From contig JAAEAF010014488.1 of NCBI GenBank assembly GCA_011037195.1, positions 1 to 64,000 on the forward strand: a stretch of 64,000 bases of DNA, given 5' to 3'. Positions 34,076 to 44,499 of this stretch are shown here, piece after piece (the stretch's first letter is position 1; each line of letters opens with the position of its first letter). Source of the DNA: Triatoma infestans (lineage: Eukaryota; Arthropoda; Insecta; Hemiptera; Reduviidae). The notes below the pieces were generated by a model. It was not told the DNA's origin and made no database searches. It worked only from the letters and a program-made list of their open reading frames with translations. A program made the translations under genes and the position numbers.

Positions 34076-34885
34076 GCCTGCTTTCTCACTCTTAATTCTC
34101 TCGTCTGTCTGCTCTCTCTTGCTGATGTAATTCTCTCTTGCTATTACACTCATCTGCTAGCTTGCACCTTCGGCATCCCAGATGAAGGAACAAATATTCC
34201 TCCTTCACTAAATGCCCAGCTGCACATGCCGCAAAAGCTATAAATCGCCTTGATACTATTGTCCATATCGGATGACACTTTTTTTACTACTGTAGGTCAA
34301 ACAGTTGACATACAGAACAACAGAAATTGCCTCATTTCCAATCGGCCACTTGGCACTTCACAAAACGACAAATTCTCCCATTTTACATTCACCGGAACAG
34401 ATCCCCACTCAAATGTAAATCTCTTACTCTCGTTATAATTCTCCATTAATGTGTCTTTAATGCAACAATTAATTTCTCTGAAGAAATAATTTCTTCCAAA
34501 CTCATATAAAATTTTACTTTCTCTGATAGGTTTAATAGGAAGTATTTGCGAGCTAGTTGGTTTCTAAGTCAAGGTTTTCAAAATATTTTGCTTTCACCGG
34601 AAGTACACTGTAGAGGTCAGATGAGTTTTTAGTGAATGGTTATGCGTATGTGTGTGCATGGGCGCGCTACAGTACAACTATAAAACTATCATCGCAGGGT
34701 GCTCAAACATTATATACGTTGAGCTGATGCGATGGTATCAGTCAATATTCGTCAATCGGTAACTTTTTGTGACTTTTCTCCAAAAAATTCCAACGATTTG
34801 CTTTAAACATGGAAATGTCACGTACACATTATAATCGTATTATATTTATTATTGTAAAATAGATGTTGAGGTTCGGTAAATTTTC

Positions 34886-34922
34886 ACCGACGTTTCGGCG
34901 AATTTATTGCCTTCTTCAGGGT
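34886..34922 (-). ncRNA. Hammerhead-like motif of Penelope-like remnant 2
   Basis: Minus strand: ACC (stem I), CTGAAGA (core), one A, GGC..GCC (stem II with a 9-base loop), GAAA, CGT, C, GGT (stem I, complementary to ACC). Stem III is the self-complementary ACGT. Hammerheads of this minimal-stem-III type are known in Penelope-like elements and can act as dimers. Confidence 0.5.
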
Positions 34923-35009
34923 CTATACAAAGGTTTTAATACAAATCAGAAAAAAAGAAAAAAAACAACATAAAATATAAAGTGAAAATAAAAATTTTTA
35001 ATATAAACT

Positions 35010-35602
35010 AGGGTAAAGCTAGGAGGAGAAATGACGCACATTTCAAATTTATGCCCTGTATCAAAATATAGGAGATATATTAAAGAGGTAATGGTTATAA
35101 AACATATGTCAACTACTATAATCTACAAAAAAAAATGTTATTTTTCAAAATAAAGACATTCTCATTTATTCCAGAAACAAAATACAAATACACTATATTT
35201 GGCCGTCTCTCCTACTATGATGGTAGGATAGATGACGCACCATAGGTGCCTCTCCTCTGTGAAGGTAACATGGCTGATCGACATGAAACTTGGTAAACAC
35301 TACGTCTATGAGTCCAACTTTAACGACAGTTGGAAATCTTTCATTTCAATTGCAGTTAATATAATATATAAAAAAGAAAAAAAAATTACTAAGCGTTATG
35401 AAAATTCAGGTATTCACCAGATGCGTATAAATGTTCGTAGAACACAAAAGAGACACACAAAATAACTGAAGAATTTTGCAATATGTTCGCTTCTGATCTC
35501 TCTACTCCTCGACTAACTTCCATGACGCCACGTGGTGGCAAACAAGAGAAGCAAAGCCTGCGTCTTCTCTCCTACCCCCGTCGTCACTCCTAGCTTTACC
35601 CT
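35010..35602. mobile_element. Terminal-inverted-repeat element inside Penelope-like remnant
   Basis: Terminal inverted repeats AGGGTAAAGCTAGGAG and CTCCTAGCTTTACCCT. Flanks ATATAAACT and ATATAAATG agree at 7 of 9 positions, a possible 9-bp target duplication. A 77-codon open frame (35232-35465) has no recognised family. Likely a non-autonomous DNA transposon. Confidence 0.65.
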
Positions 35603-35939
35603 ATATAAATGAACTAAATAAAAAGTATTGTATATAGTATTTTAACTATTGCTATTTCTGCAGAACAAATCAGAAATAAAAATAAATCACAACTATTAAA
35701 ACTTTGACAATATTGGCATATTAAGAGTAAAATACGGAAATAACACAAGAATTGTACTTACAAAAATTTCTTGTTAGAATTTCTTAAAAACTACAGTTTA
35801 ACCTGTGATTCACCATCACCAAGTGTTACCGAAATTGGAAGGGGCCAAGGTTTATAAAGGGCTAGGAGAGTGGATGGGAAAATCGTGTCTTATTGTCGTG
35901 TCGTATTTGTTGTTAAAGGAATTTCAGGAGACTGTTATA

Positions 35940-36119
35940 ACTGAGGGATAGATTGTTCGTATATGTTCTAAATTAATAGATAATTTTTTTTTTTTTAATT
36001 GTATCATTTCCAATATATTTCTTTTTTAATTATAATTGTTAATTGAGAGAATTTTAGTGTAATCCATGTCAAATTCATGTTTGTATTGTATACAATGTTT
36101 GGCTAATGCTGTAGTCATG
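35940..36119 (-). pseudogene. Penelope-like C-terminal (GIY-YIG side) fragment
   Basis: Minus strand encodes MTTALAKHCIQYKHEFDMDY followed by TKILSINN, then, after a frame slip in an A run, KRNILEMI. The same arrangement (..SLMKHYKHTTHNFDF.. KIIDKEKNTTKRRILKAINI) stands in the element at 58722-61438. In intact Penelope-like proteins this stretch follows the GIY-YIG endonuclease core. The upstream part, including the RT, is absent here. Confidence 0.65.
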
Positions 36120-36124
36120 TCAGT

Positions 36125-36970
36125 CATATCGAGTTTTCACCGGAAATATCCGTTTTGAGGTCCCCTGAGTCCAAAAAAGTGGTTTTTAGCAAATGGTCTG
36201 TCTGTGTGTGTGTGTGTGTGTATTTATGTGAACAGCATAGCTCAAAAACGAAAAATTGTAGAAAGTTGAAAGTTGATATTCCATTTAGGTATCACCATGG
36301 CATCTGACAGTGAGTCATCAGTCAAAATTCCTCAACCGGAAGTACCACTTTACTTGTTTTTTTTTTTTTTTTTACTTGTTTTGCGTTTTTCTCAAAAATG
36401 GCTCCAACAATTTTCTTTAAACTTGGTATATCAACTACACATACTAACAGCTACAACTTTTATTTGAAACTTTTCTCCGGAAAAATTCATTTAAGGGCAC
36501 TTCTGAAGGAAGGGTGGGGTTAGCTGAAGTGTTATTGCAATTTATTAGACAATTCTATCATCTAAATAATATAATAAATCTATATGAGAATTAAATATTT
36601 TGTTGAAATTCCGAGTTTGAAAAAGATCGGATGACCCGGAAATGCGTTTACTTTACTACTTTACTAATAAATGATTTTTTCCACTTTTTCGTAATTTTCT
36701 CAAAAATGGCTCCGGCGATTTTCTTGAAACATCCAATATAAACTAAACATACAAAGATCTACAACTTTTATTTAAAATATTTTTCTGGGAAAAATTTTTT
36801 TAAGGGCACTTTTAGGGGAGGGGTGAAGTTATGTTTTTCTCTATAATGCTATCATAGTTGATTATACAATTCTATCATCCAAACAAAATTAATTAGAAAT
36901 AAACAGATGGTCTAAATTCCGAGTTTCAAGAAAATTAGTAGACCGGAAGTGCGCTTTTAGTGGTTTAGTT
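36125..36970 (+). repeat. Dispersed non-coding family copy
   Basis: Starts near TCGAGTTTTCACCGGAAATATCC and has GTTTTGAGGTCCCCTGAGTCC, a (GT)n core (36200-36222), two modules of TTTTCTCAAAAATGGCTCC plus ATTTTCTT.AAACTT, and ends at GGAAGTGCGCTTTTAGTGG. It lies within Penelope-like remnant 2. Non-coding; open frames here are chance. Confidence 0.8.
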
Positions 36971-37132
36971 TTGCAGTCGTATTTATATTGGTACAGTCTA
37001 TTTTTTAAATACTGAGATGTCTGTCCTATGTATGTAGCTGGGCATTGTAAATTGGCCGAAACGTTAGTGAAAAATTTAATTTAATAGTTTTTTATGACCG
37101 AACCTCAACAATCTATTTTACAACATTGAATA

Positions 37133-37682
37133 CAGGGGTCGCAACGAACACCAAAAACATTATATTTATTTAAACTATTTTTTGGGAAAATTAATTTTAA
37201 TGATTTCTAGGGAAACTGTGAAGTTTAAATAATTCCTTCCGCCGTGAGAACCGCTCACGGTTCTCGTAAAAATGGCCGTAAAAATGTACCATGTGAGTGG
37301 TTCACAAAAGATTTTAATAATCACAATTTTTTTTTTTACGCTTCTTAAAAAATGGAACTGATTTCTCCAATGTAATTAAAAAAAAATAAATAAATAAAAA
37401 AAAGAGAACTAATACAGTCTAGTCAAATTGTCAGGTCAAAGTGACAGTATTAAATAGAAAGTTGGCACACCTGTTGGTAAGACTGTACTCCAACCAGCTG
37501 GGAAGAGGTTCTCTCTCTACTTCGTTATTTTAAATGCTTAATGGGTATGGACACCATTCTAATCTCTCACTTCAAAGTTATTTGTGGTATTTGAAATCAT
37601 TTATATGCACTTGTTTTTTTTTTTGTTTTTTTTTTTTCCACTTTATCAAGTTGTAATTCTTTATTGTTATCATAAATGTAAA
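37133..37682. other. No feature recognised
   Basis: AT-rich, with homopolymer runs at 37328-37340 and 37615-37637. An inverted 10-mer (GAACCGCTCAC.GGTTCTC near 37249) is a small hairpin of unknown meaning. Confidence 0.35.
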
Positions 37683-38800
37683 AATCTGCTGTGAAACACT
37701 CACGCAACTTTCTCTTACTGCAGTAAGTTCACATAATTGTAATTAACAAATTTTATAGTTAGTATACCAAATTTAATAAAATTTGTCGGTGTATTTTATG
37801 GAGAAAACGCAAAAACTGAAAAAAAAAATCTGGTGTGAAACACTCACACAACTTTCTCTTACTCCAGTACTCAAAATTATAATTGACAAATTTTATAGTT
37901 AGTGTACCAAATTTAATGAAATTCGTCGAAAAGTGAAAACACTGTCCAGTAAAACTGTCCGGTTTACTAATTTCCTTGAAACTCGGAATTTGGGTCATAT
38001 ATTAATTTCTAGTTATTTCAATTTGGATGACAGAATTGTATAATCAACTGTGATAGCATTTTAAAGAAAAACATAACCCCCCTCCCCCAAAAGTCCCCTT
38101 AAATGAATTTATCAGGGGAAAAGTTTCAAATAAAAGTTGTAGCTCTTTATATGTATAGTTAACAACGCTGGTTTAAAGAAAATCGTTGGAGCCATTTTCG
38201 AGAAAATACCAGAAAACTGAAAATTATATTTCAGTAAAAACGCACTTCCGGTTATCTATTTTTTTTCAAACTCGGAATTTCAACAACATATTTAATTCTA
38301 ATTAACATTATTTAGATGACAGAATTGTCTAATATACTGAAACAGCAGTTAAGATGAAAACCTAACCCCACCCCTCCCCAGAAGTGCCCTTAAATGAATT
38401 TTCCTGGAGAAATGTTTCAAATAAAAGTTGTAGCTCTTTGTATGTGTAGTTGATATACCAAGTTTAAAGAAAATCTTCGGAGCCATTTTTGAGAAAATTG
38501 CAAAAACGTAAAAAAAACAACTAGTAAAGTGGTACTTCCGGTTGAGGAATATTGACACATAACGCACCGTCAGATCCCATGTGATACCTAAACGTAATAT
38601 CAAGTTTGAACTTTCTACGATTTTTCGTTTTTGAGCTATGCTGTTCACATACATACACACACACACCACACACAGACCATTTGTAAAAACCACTTTTTTG
38701 GACTCAGGGGACCTCAAAACGGATATTTCCGGTGAAAACTCGATATTGAAAATTTGACACGATTACAATACTTCCTCTTACTAGGAGTAAGAGAAAGTAA
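37683..38800 (-). repeat. Dispersed non-coding family, near-complete copy
   Basis: Runs on the minus strand. Its outer ends carry AACTTTCTCTTACT (37707) and AGGAGTAAGAGAAAGT (38782), the inverted terminal motif of the family. Inside are three diverged modules of GATTTTCTT.AAAC plus CATTTTTGAG..AATC type, spaced roughly 300 bases. No protein domain. Confidence 0.8.
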
Positions 38801-39395
38801 AAAACTGTTCAGTAAAATGCACTTCCGGTTATCCGATTTTCTTCAAATTCAGAATTTCGACAATATATTTAATTCTAATTAATATTATTAAGATGATAGA
38901 ATTAATATTAATTAGAATAATACTGAATATTGGATATGTTGTTGAAATTCCGAGTTTGAAAAAAAAATCGGATAACCGGAAGTGCTAAATAATTTTTTCA
39001 CTTTTTCGCGATTTTCTCAAAAATGGCTCCGACGATTTTCTTGAAACTTCTAATATAAACTAAACATACAAAGATCTACAATTTTTGTTTAAAACATTTC
39101 TGTGAGAAAATTCATTTAAGGGCATTTTAGGGAAGAGGTGGGGTTATGTTTTTCTCTAAAGTGCTATCATAGTTGATTATACAATTCTATCATCCAAACA
39201 AATTAATTAGAAATAAATAGATGGCCAAAATTCCGTGTTTCAAAAGAAATTAGTAAACCGGAAGTGCGCTTTTACTGAACAGTTTTTTTTCAGTTTTCGA
39301 CAAATTTCATTAAATTTGGTACACAAACTATAAAATTTGTCAATTATAATTTTGAAAACTGGAGTAAGAGAAAGTTGTGTGAGTGTTTTGCACCA
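38801..39395 (+). repeat. Dispersed non-coding family, plus copy abutting inverted copy
   Basis: A plus-strand 3' portion (TTTCTCAAAAATGGCTCCG at about 39010, AAATTTGGTACACAAACTAT, GGAGTAAGAGAAAGTTGTGT near 39361) directly follows the minus copy, forming a large inverted arrangement. The inverted junction lies around 38800-38935. Confidence 0.75.
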
Positions 39396-39989
39396 GATTT
39401 TTTTTTTTGTTTATGAATAATTTCTTGCGCTACCAGTTTAACGAGACGCATTTGGGGCATTACATATTTTTAATACATATTTTTTAATATATAATTATAA
39501 TGCATTTTAAGAGTGAAATTGAAGAGTGGTTTAACATTTGTTTCCGAGTATATAATATAGTAAGGCGTATTTCTAGGTAACATGAACAGTTTTTATTAAT
39601 TTACTCAACTTAAAACAGTTTTATTAATTGGCTCATCATTTTGGTACCTTTGGTGTGGGATACTTGTGCCGCATATCACATTATAGCCCTCATTATCGAA
39701 TCGAAAACCTTAAATTTAGCAATCAATGTAACTAACATCTTTGTTGCTAATAAAGTGCATGTAATTTATCAAAATTGTAGTCTTCGATATTGCCCAGTTT
39801 CTCTTCAAAATGTTTAGTTAGTGACAACTGTGGGGTTATCCCAACATCCAAGTATTGTAACTATCTCTATATTTTCCTCATTCAACTTCTACCGCGCTTC
39901 CTCTTACTTAATTTTCCCCCATCGTTGAATATATAATTTTAGATTTAGTTAGGCTAATTGTTAAGTTCCATAGTGCAATGTACTTAGCT
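39396..39989. other. No gene recognised; probable LINE 3' flank
   Basis: AT-rich sequence between the dispersed repeat and recognisable LINE coding. The LINE 3' end probably lies here (39850-39989), but I could not place it. Confidence 0.35.
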
Positions 39990-41044
39990 AATTAATATCT
40001 TTATTATAGTTTGTAATACTAGTGGATCCGTAACCAGAAGAACAATGTCGTCTCTGCATACATTAGACATCTTATATGCACTCCGTTAATGCTCACACCA
40101 GCACCCAGACATTCATCCAGATCGTTCAGAAATAGGGAGAATAAGAGTGGGGAAAGCAAACAACTCTGCTTAAGTCCTATATTAGTTTGAAAATTTGGGG
40201 TCAATTCATCACGCGTCCATACTGAGGATTCACTGTTTAAATAGTGATGCAGTAAATACATTAATGAATTTGTTTGAAATACCGAGTGTATATAATTTAT
40301 AGTAAAGCGCGTGTCTATGTCTGGGAAATGAAATGCTGAATTAAAATCCACAAAGAACGCGTACACTTTTTTCCTTTCTTGCGCAGTAATTAATTTAAAT
40401 TAAAATTGGTTAAATTAAAAAAATATTGTCAATTGTTGAGTACCCTTTCCGGAATCCCGCTTGACATTCACAAAGGATATTATTTGTCATTCACCCATCG
40501 TTCTAATCTTGCCTAGTAATTGATCCGTGAACAACTTGACAATAGAATCCATGGAAGAGTTACCTCTATAATTTGTTACGGAATTAATATCACCTTTTTT
40601 TTTTTATGAAGCGGGTAAATTATAGTTTTATTGAAACTACAGGGAATTTTCACAAATTCAAAAATATAATTGTAAAATTTCATTAAATTTTCTTGAAAAT
40701 TTGAACGGCTGTTTTTAATAAATTCAACAGGGACACCGTCAAAACCAGGAGCTTTCGACTTTTATATGACACACTGTAGCTCATTCAATTCAAAAGGTAT
40801 GTCTAAAATTTCGAGTTCATTAAATGGGAGGGTGGGACATAAAGTACACGATCTGCACATAAGTTAGGGTTTAATAATTTACTGAAATGGTCCAACCACT
40901 CTTCACTGTTGATTCCCGGACTGATAACGAAATTATGTTTTTTAAATCTTTTTGACTACGTCCCAGAAATATTTACTATCTTTAACAGCATGAATTTTTT
41001 GTAATAAACATAATATATACTCTTTCTTTTTTACCATACAAAGT

Positions 41045-41983
41045 CCGAGATGTAATATCTCGGTGAGCCTGGGAAGGCTAGCTACGGTCTTTCAGGCGGA
41101 GCTAGTCGCGATTATTATCTGCGCCGCCGAAATAAGAAGACGGGGAGTGCATAACTCCAGAGTCGTCATTTATTCGGATAGCCAGGCTGCTCTGCGGGCA
41201 ATTGACTCGTGGGAGATCAGCTCAAGGCTGGTGTGGGACTGCCTAGGTGCACTAAGGGAAATTAGTAGCCATAATAAGGTCTTCCTGGTTTGGGTACCTG
41301 GGCACTCGGGTCACAGAGGCAATGAGGCGGCGGACCGCCTGGCCCGGGAGGGTTCAATGGGAGCGCTTATCGGGCCGGAGCCGTTCTGTGGTGTCTCAAG
41401 ATGCCTCAGGAGTGCATCCATTAAGCGATGGATGCAGGACCGATCAAGGGAATGGTGGGTCAAAACTCCAGGCCAGAGACAGGCGAAAAAGTTTATCTAT
41501 AGCTACTCGCCCAAGCTAACTGCAGAATTACTCCAACTAGGCCGGGTGGCCATAAGGATAGCAGTTGGCATTCTCACTGGCCACTGTAGATTAAATAAGC
41601 ACATGCATCGCATGGGCCTGGCAACGGATAGCCTGTGCAGGTTTTGTCAGGAAGAAGAGGAGACGGCACTGCATGTGGTATGTCAGTGCGAGGGGCTGGT
41701 CTGGCTAAGGTACCGCCTCTTTGGTAAAGAGAAGCTGGTGCCAACAAGCCTCAGCCAGGGCCCTCTCTCGGACCTATTAAGTCTTCTAAGGCAAGCAGGA
41801 CTCGAGAGGGTGCTCTGATGGCGGGTGCTCTGATTGACCACCTGGGAGCCCCCCCCAATTCCACAGTTCGGTTAAGGACAGGATAGGGGGAGGGTCTCCA
41901 ACTAGGGGGGTGCCACAATAGATCCTTGGGGTGTCGCGGTGGCGTAGGCTGAGTAGCCATTCCCCCGGTAGAATCTATCTATC
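41045..41983 (+). mobile_element. 5'-truncated LINE with intact RNase H segment (family B)
   Basis: GC-rich insert with a perfect 13-bp target duplication TACCATACAAAGT (41032-41044 and 41984-41996). It has a continuous open frame of about 251 codons (41063-41818), in which the first RNase H Asp is cut off by truncation. FQAELVAI (catalytic Glu), YSDSQAALRA (Asp), VWVPGHSGHRGNEAADRLAR (Asp and His region) follow, then a Cys/His motif LCRFCQEEEETALHVVCQC. A 3' untranslated region with G and C runs and a (TCTA)n tail follows. The open frame and exact duplication indicate a young insertion. RNase H in intact elements removes RNA template during copying. Confidence 0.92.
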
Positions 41984-42650
41984 TACCATACAAAGTTGTT
42001 TATATCGATAGACTTTATAAACGTATTGCTGTTTAATAAAAGGAGATCCAGATTTTCTAAATAATTTTAAAAAGAATTTAATGTTTGCCTCCTGCTATTT
42101 CTACACACGGAATCAAACCACTTCTGATTGGGCTGATCCTCAAAGCTGCCACCATAATATCTCATACCTAAGCTTGCCGTGTTTCTTAATCATATAAATA
42201 AAAAAATTAGCACCCTCCTGCGGATCCCGTGGGAACTCATTTATTACGGCCAACCTCTTCCTAAAAAAACTGTTCATCATTCCTAGTCTATAACAATCTA
42301 GGAACTAATGGAAGGGTATAATCTTTTTTCCAATTTACAGACAAATTAACTGACAGAGTAATCATCATATGGTCTGAAAATATCTCATTCAGAACTTAAA
42401 ACAATCTAACACATTTTCTAATAAATCTAAATGCACACAATACAGGTCATTAACCGAACAGCCTGCCCCCCCCCCTGTAAACGTATATTCTCCCTCCATA
42501 TCTCCTACATTTCATTATCACAAGGTTGTAATTCTTACATAAATCAAGAATTTTTCTACCATTTGAATTTACATTGCAATCCTTCTATTTTCTAATGGAC
42601 ATTGTCTCCTGTAATGTGTGCATCATTTCAAAAGAAATTATTTGCAATTC

Positions 42651-42955
42651 GTTGTTGTGGTGGTTGGTTCCGCAGAGCTGGAAAGCATCACAGGCATTTT
42701 CTGTGGTAGCCTGCTTCATTTTGTAGTCATCGACCGGTTTCGGGTGTTCGCCCATCTTCAGGATGCCTTTTTAGACAATGTGACAACACAGACTTGCACA
42801 GAGCAAATTTGAGTGTGTAAAACTAAATTTGCTCTGTGCAAGTTTGTGTTGTCACACTGTCTAATAACGCAGCCTGAAGATGGGCGAACGCCCGAAACCG
42901 GTCGATGACCACAAAATGAAGCAGGCTACCATGGGAAATGTCTCTGATGCTCTGA
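42651..42955. mobile_element. Foldback retroposon-like element, copy 2
   Basis: Palindrome with the same arms as 13450-13749 and the best outer left end (GTTGTTGTGGTGGTTGGTTC). A perfect 12-bp target duplication TATTTGCAATTC stands at 42639-42650 and 42956-42967. It inserted in the endonuclease region of the old LINE. Confidence 0.9.
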
Positions 42956-43071
42956 TATTTGCAATTCCCCTACCTTCGCGTTTCAATTGCCGATTATGAC
43001 AAATTCATACCCAGGGTAAGAGTCCAACAAATATTCAAAAATTTTAAACTTACATTGCCAATTATTAATAT

Positions 43072-43466
43072 TGTAAGGCAGCCAGTGGTGCCATCTAGGA
43101 GAAAAGGCAGGTACCTAAGGTTCTCTTAGTGGCCACAGGAAGCGCTGGCGGCGCTCTAGTTCTCTCTGGAATAATTGAGAAGAGTCTAGAAGGTTCTCTA
43201 CCAGTATAAATAGAGGGACGCAGAGAACTGAGAGAGTTTTTCCAGTTACAAACGAAGTCACTAGTTTGTGAAAAGTGTATAAAAAGTGAACAAAGTGAAC
43301 TTTTGTGGTTTAAACTGTGAAGTAATTATTATTAAGTGTTGTATTTTGTAATTTATTGTGTATAACAATAAATTGGTGTTTTCTTTATTGAAGTTTAGAG
43401 TATTTTATCTATACGAACCCACTTAAAACTAGTTGCAGTAGCTAGTTTAGAGGGAAAAACGTCACA
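43072..43466. mobile_element. Solo LTR, 395 bp
   Basis: Begins TGTAAGGCAGCC and ends AACGTCACA, with a 4-bp target duplication ATAT on both sides (43068-43071, 43467-43470). Internal TATAAATA near 43205 and AATAAA near 43368 give plus-strand promoter and polyadenylation signals in the U3-R-U5 order. The 4-bp duplication suggests a Ty3/Gypsy-type element that recombined out. It splits the endonuclease frame of the old LINE. Confidence 0.85.
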
Positions 43467-43740
43467 ATATTAATATATACTGGGTATAGAAAAAAATTCT
43501 ATTCTACTCAAATTACATCTGATTAAGTTACTACTATTTACTGGCACAAATTCAAATGAGTCGGTAAACCAGTACTTATTTTTCACACCATATAAAGCCC
43601 CACCTTTAGCTCTACCAAATTTTGATGATCTAGTTACGCTTTCCCAGAATAATTTATACCGCTTAAAAAAAAAATTTCGAACAGATGTATTATCTTTTGC
43701 ACACGTTTTCACGTGTATTGTATTAATAAGGTTGTTTTAA

Positions 43741-44499
43741 TGTTTTTACTTTGACACACTAATCACACGCGTGTTTATGTAGTTACAAAAAAAAAAAAAA
43801 CATGCATTAACTCTTAGTAATGTATAGACATACATGCATAACCTCTAAAAGAAGGAGTGTACACAATAGAAATGATAACGGTACTCTTAGTGAATGTGTG
43901 CGTCGTGCAATATAAGAGACAATCAGCTGTAAAGAGTAGAAATATTAGTGTTAGAGGAGTAATGGCAGATGGTTCCAATGTTGATTGTCTCTACAATTTA
44001 ATCAGGCAATTTTTGGCTGCTTTTTACCAAACCACAAGTTTTATATGAAACACAGTTTGATCCGCGGCCTTGACCCTTATTGGCTTTCAAGTTGTCACGC
44101 CCTGAAGAGGTTCATTGCAACGTGGGCGACACGTCGATTTTTTAGCAAACCATTGACGCGGCGGTCTCACTCAACCCGGAAACTCAAGTATTTTTCATAA
44201 AGCACATTTGGTTAGCTAAATACTAACTGTAAGAAATCGGAGCTTCAAAATTCTTCAGCGTTCCTTTCCTTACTATTTGACTAGTTTTTAAGAAACAAAA
44301 CTCTTAAACTTGTTGTTAACTTGTTATTTATTTTATTTGATTGACTGACACACACAGAGTGGCAGCTGCAAGTGGACTGTGCAAAAAACGAGCACTTGGA
44401 CAACTTCTAAAATAAAAATAGAGTTACCACCTTAACACTAATTATTGCTTCCCTTCGACGTTCACCAGGATCACGTGAAGAGTGAAGGACAAGTGTTCA
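43741..44499. other. Mixed sequence, short MITE end
   Basis: Poly-A at 43787-43801. At about 44158-44198 stands one end of the short palindromic MITE seen at 8545 (ACCCGGAAACTCAAGTATTT). Open frames at 43857-44200 have no recognised domain. The 3' end of the Gypsy remnant may begin near 44400. Confidence 0.4.

Larger units (their letters stand above)
34851..37132 (-). mobile_element. Penelope-like element remnant 2, inverted ends
   Basis: Left end (TTGTAAAATAGATGTTGAGGTTCGG.. from 34851) and right end (CCGAACCTCAACAATCTATTTTACAA to 37132) are inverted copies. Both contain GCCGAAACGT-type motifs. The interior carries a minus-strand C-terminal GIY-YIG-protein fragment (35940-36119), a terminal-inverted-repeat element (35010-35602) and a dispersed-family insertion (36125-36970). 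Structure and protein fragment together support a Penelope-like retroelement copy with pseudo-LTR ends. Confidence 0.7.
39990..43740 (-). pseudogene. Old LINE (endonuclease + RT) split by three insertions
   Basis: Read right to left on the minus strand. The endonuclease N-terminal part with GRAKGGALYGVKNKYW is at about 43620-43560. Endonuclease motif VIIGNLNAKVG (usual GDFNA) lies at about 43000-42960, and SDHM..TLSVNL, including the endonuclease SDH-type motif, is near 42370-42340. RT follows: a DGVPVEFIKN-like segment (about 40740), FVDFNSAFHF (about 40355), GLKQSCLLSPLLFSLFLNDL (about 40165) and LMYAETTLFF (about 40065), where the catalytic YADD has become YAET. A solo LTR (43072-43466), a foldback element (42651-42955) and a foreign LINE (41045-41983) interrupt it. 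It is dead. Confidence 0.8.

Noticed and set aside
41751..41960. 69-codon minus-strand frame
   Set aside because: It overlaps the end of the LINE RNase H frame and 3' untranslated region on the other strand; a composition artefact of the GC-rich insert.
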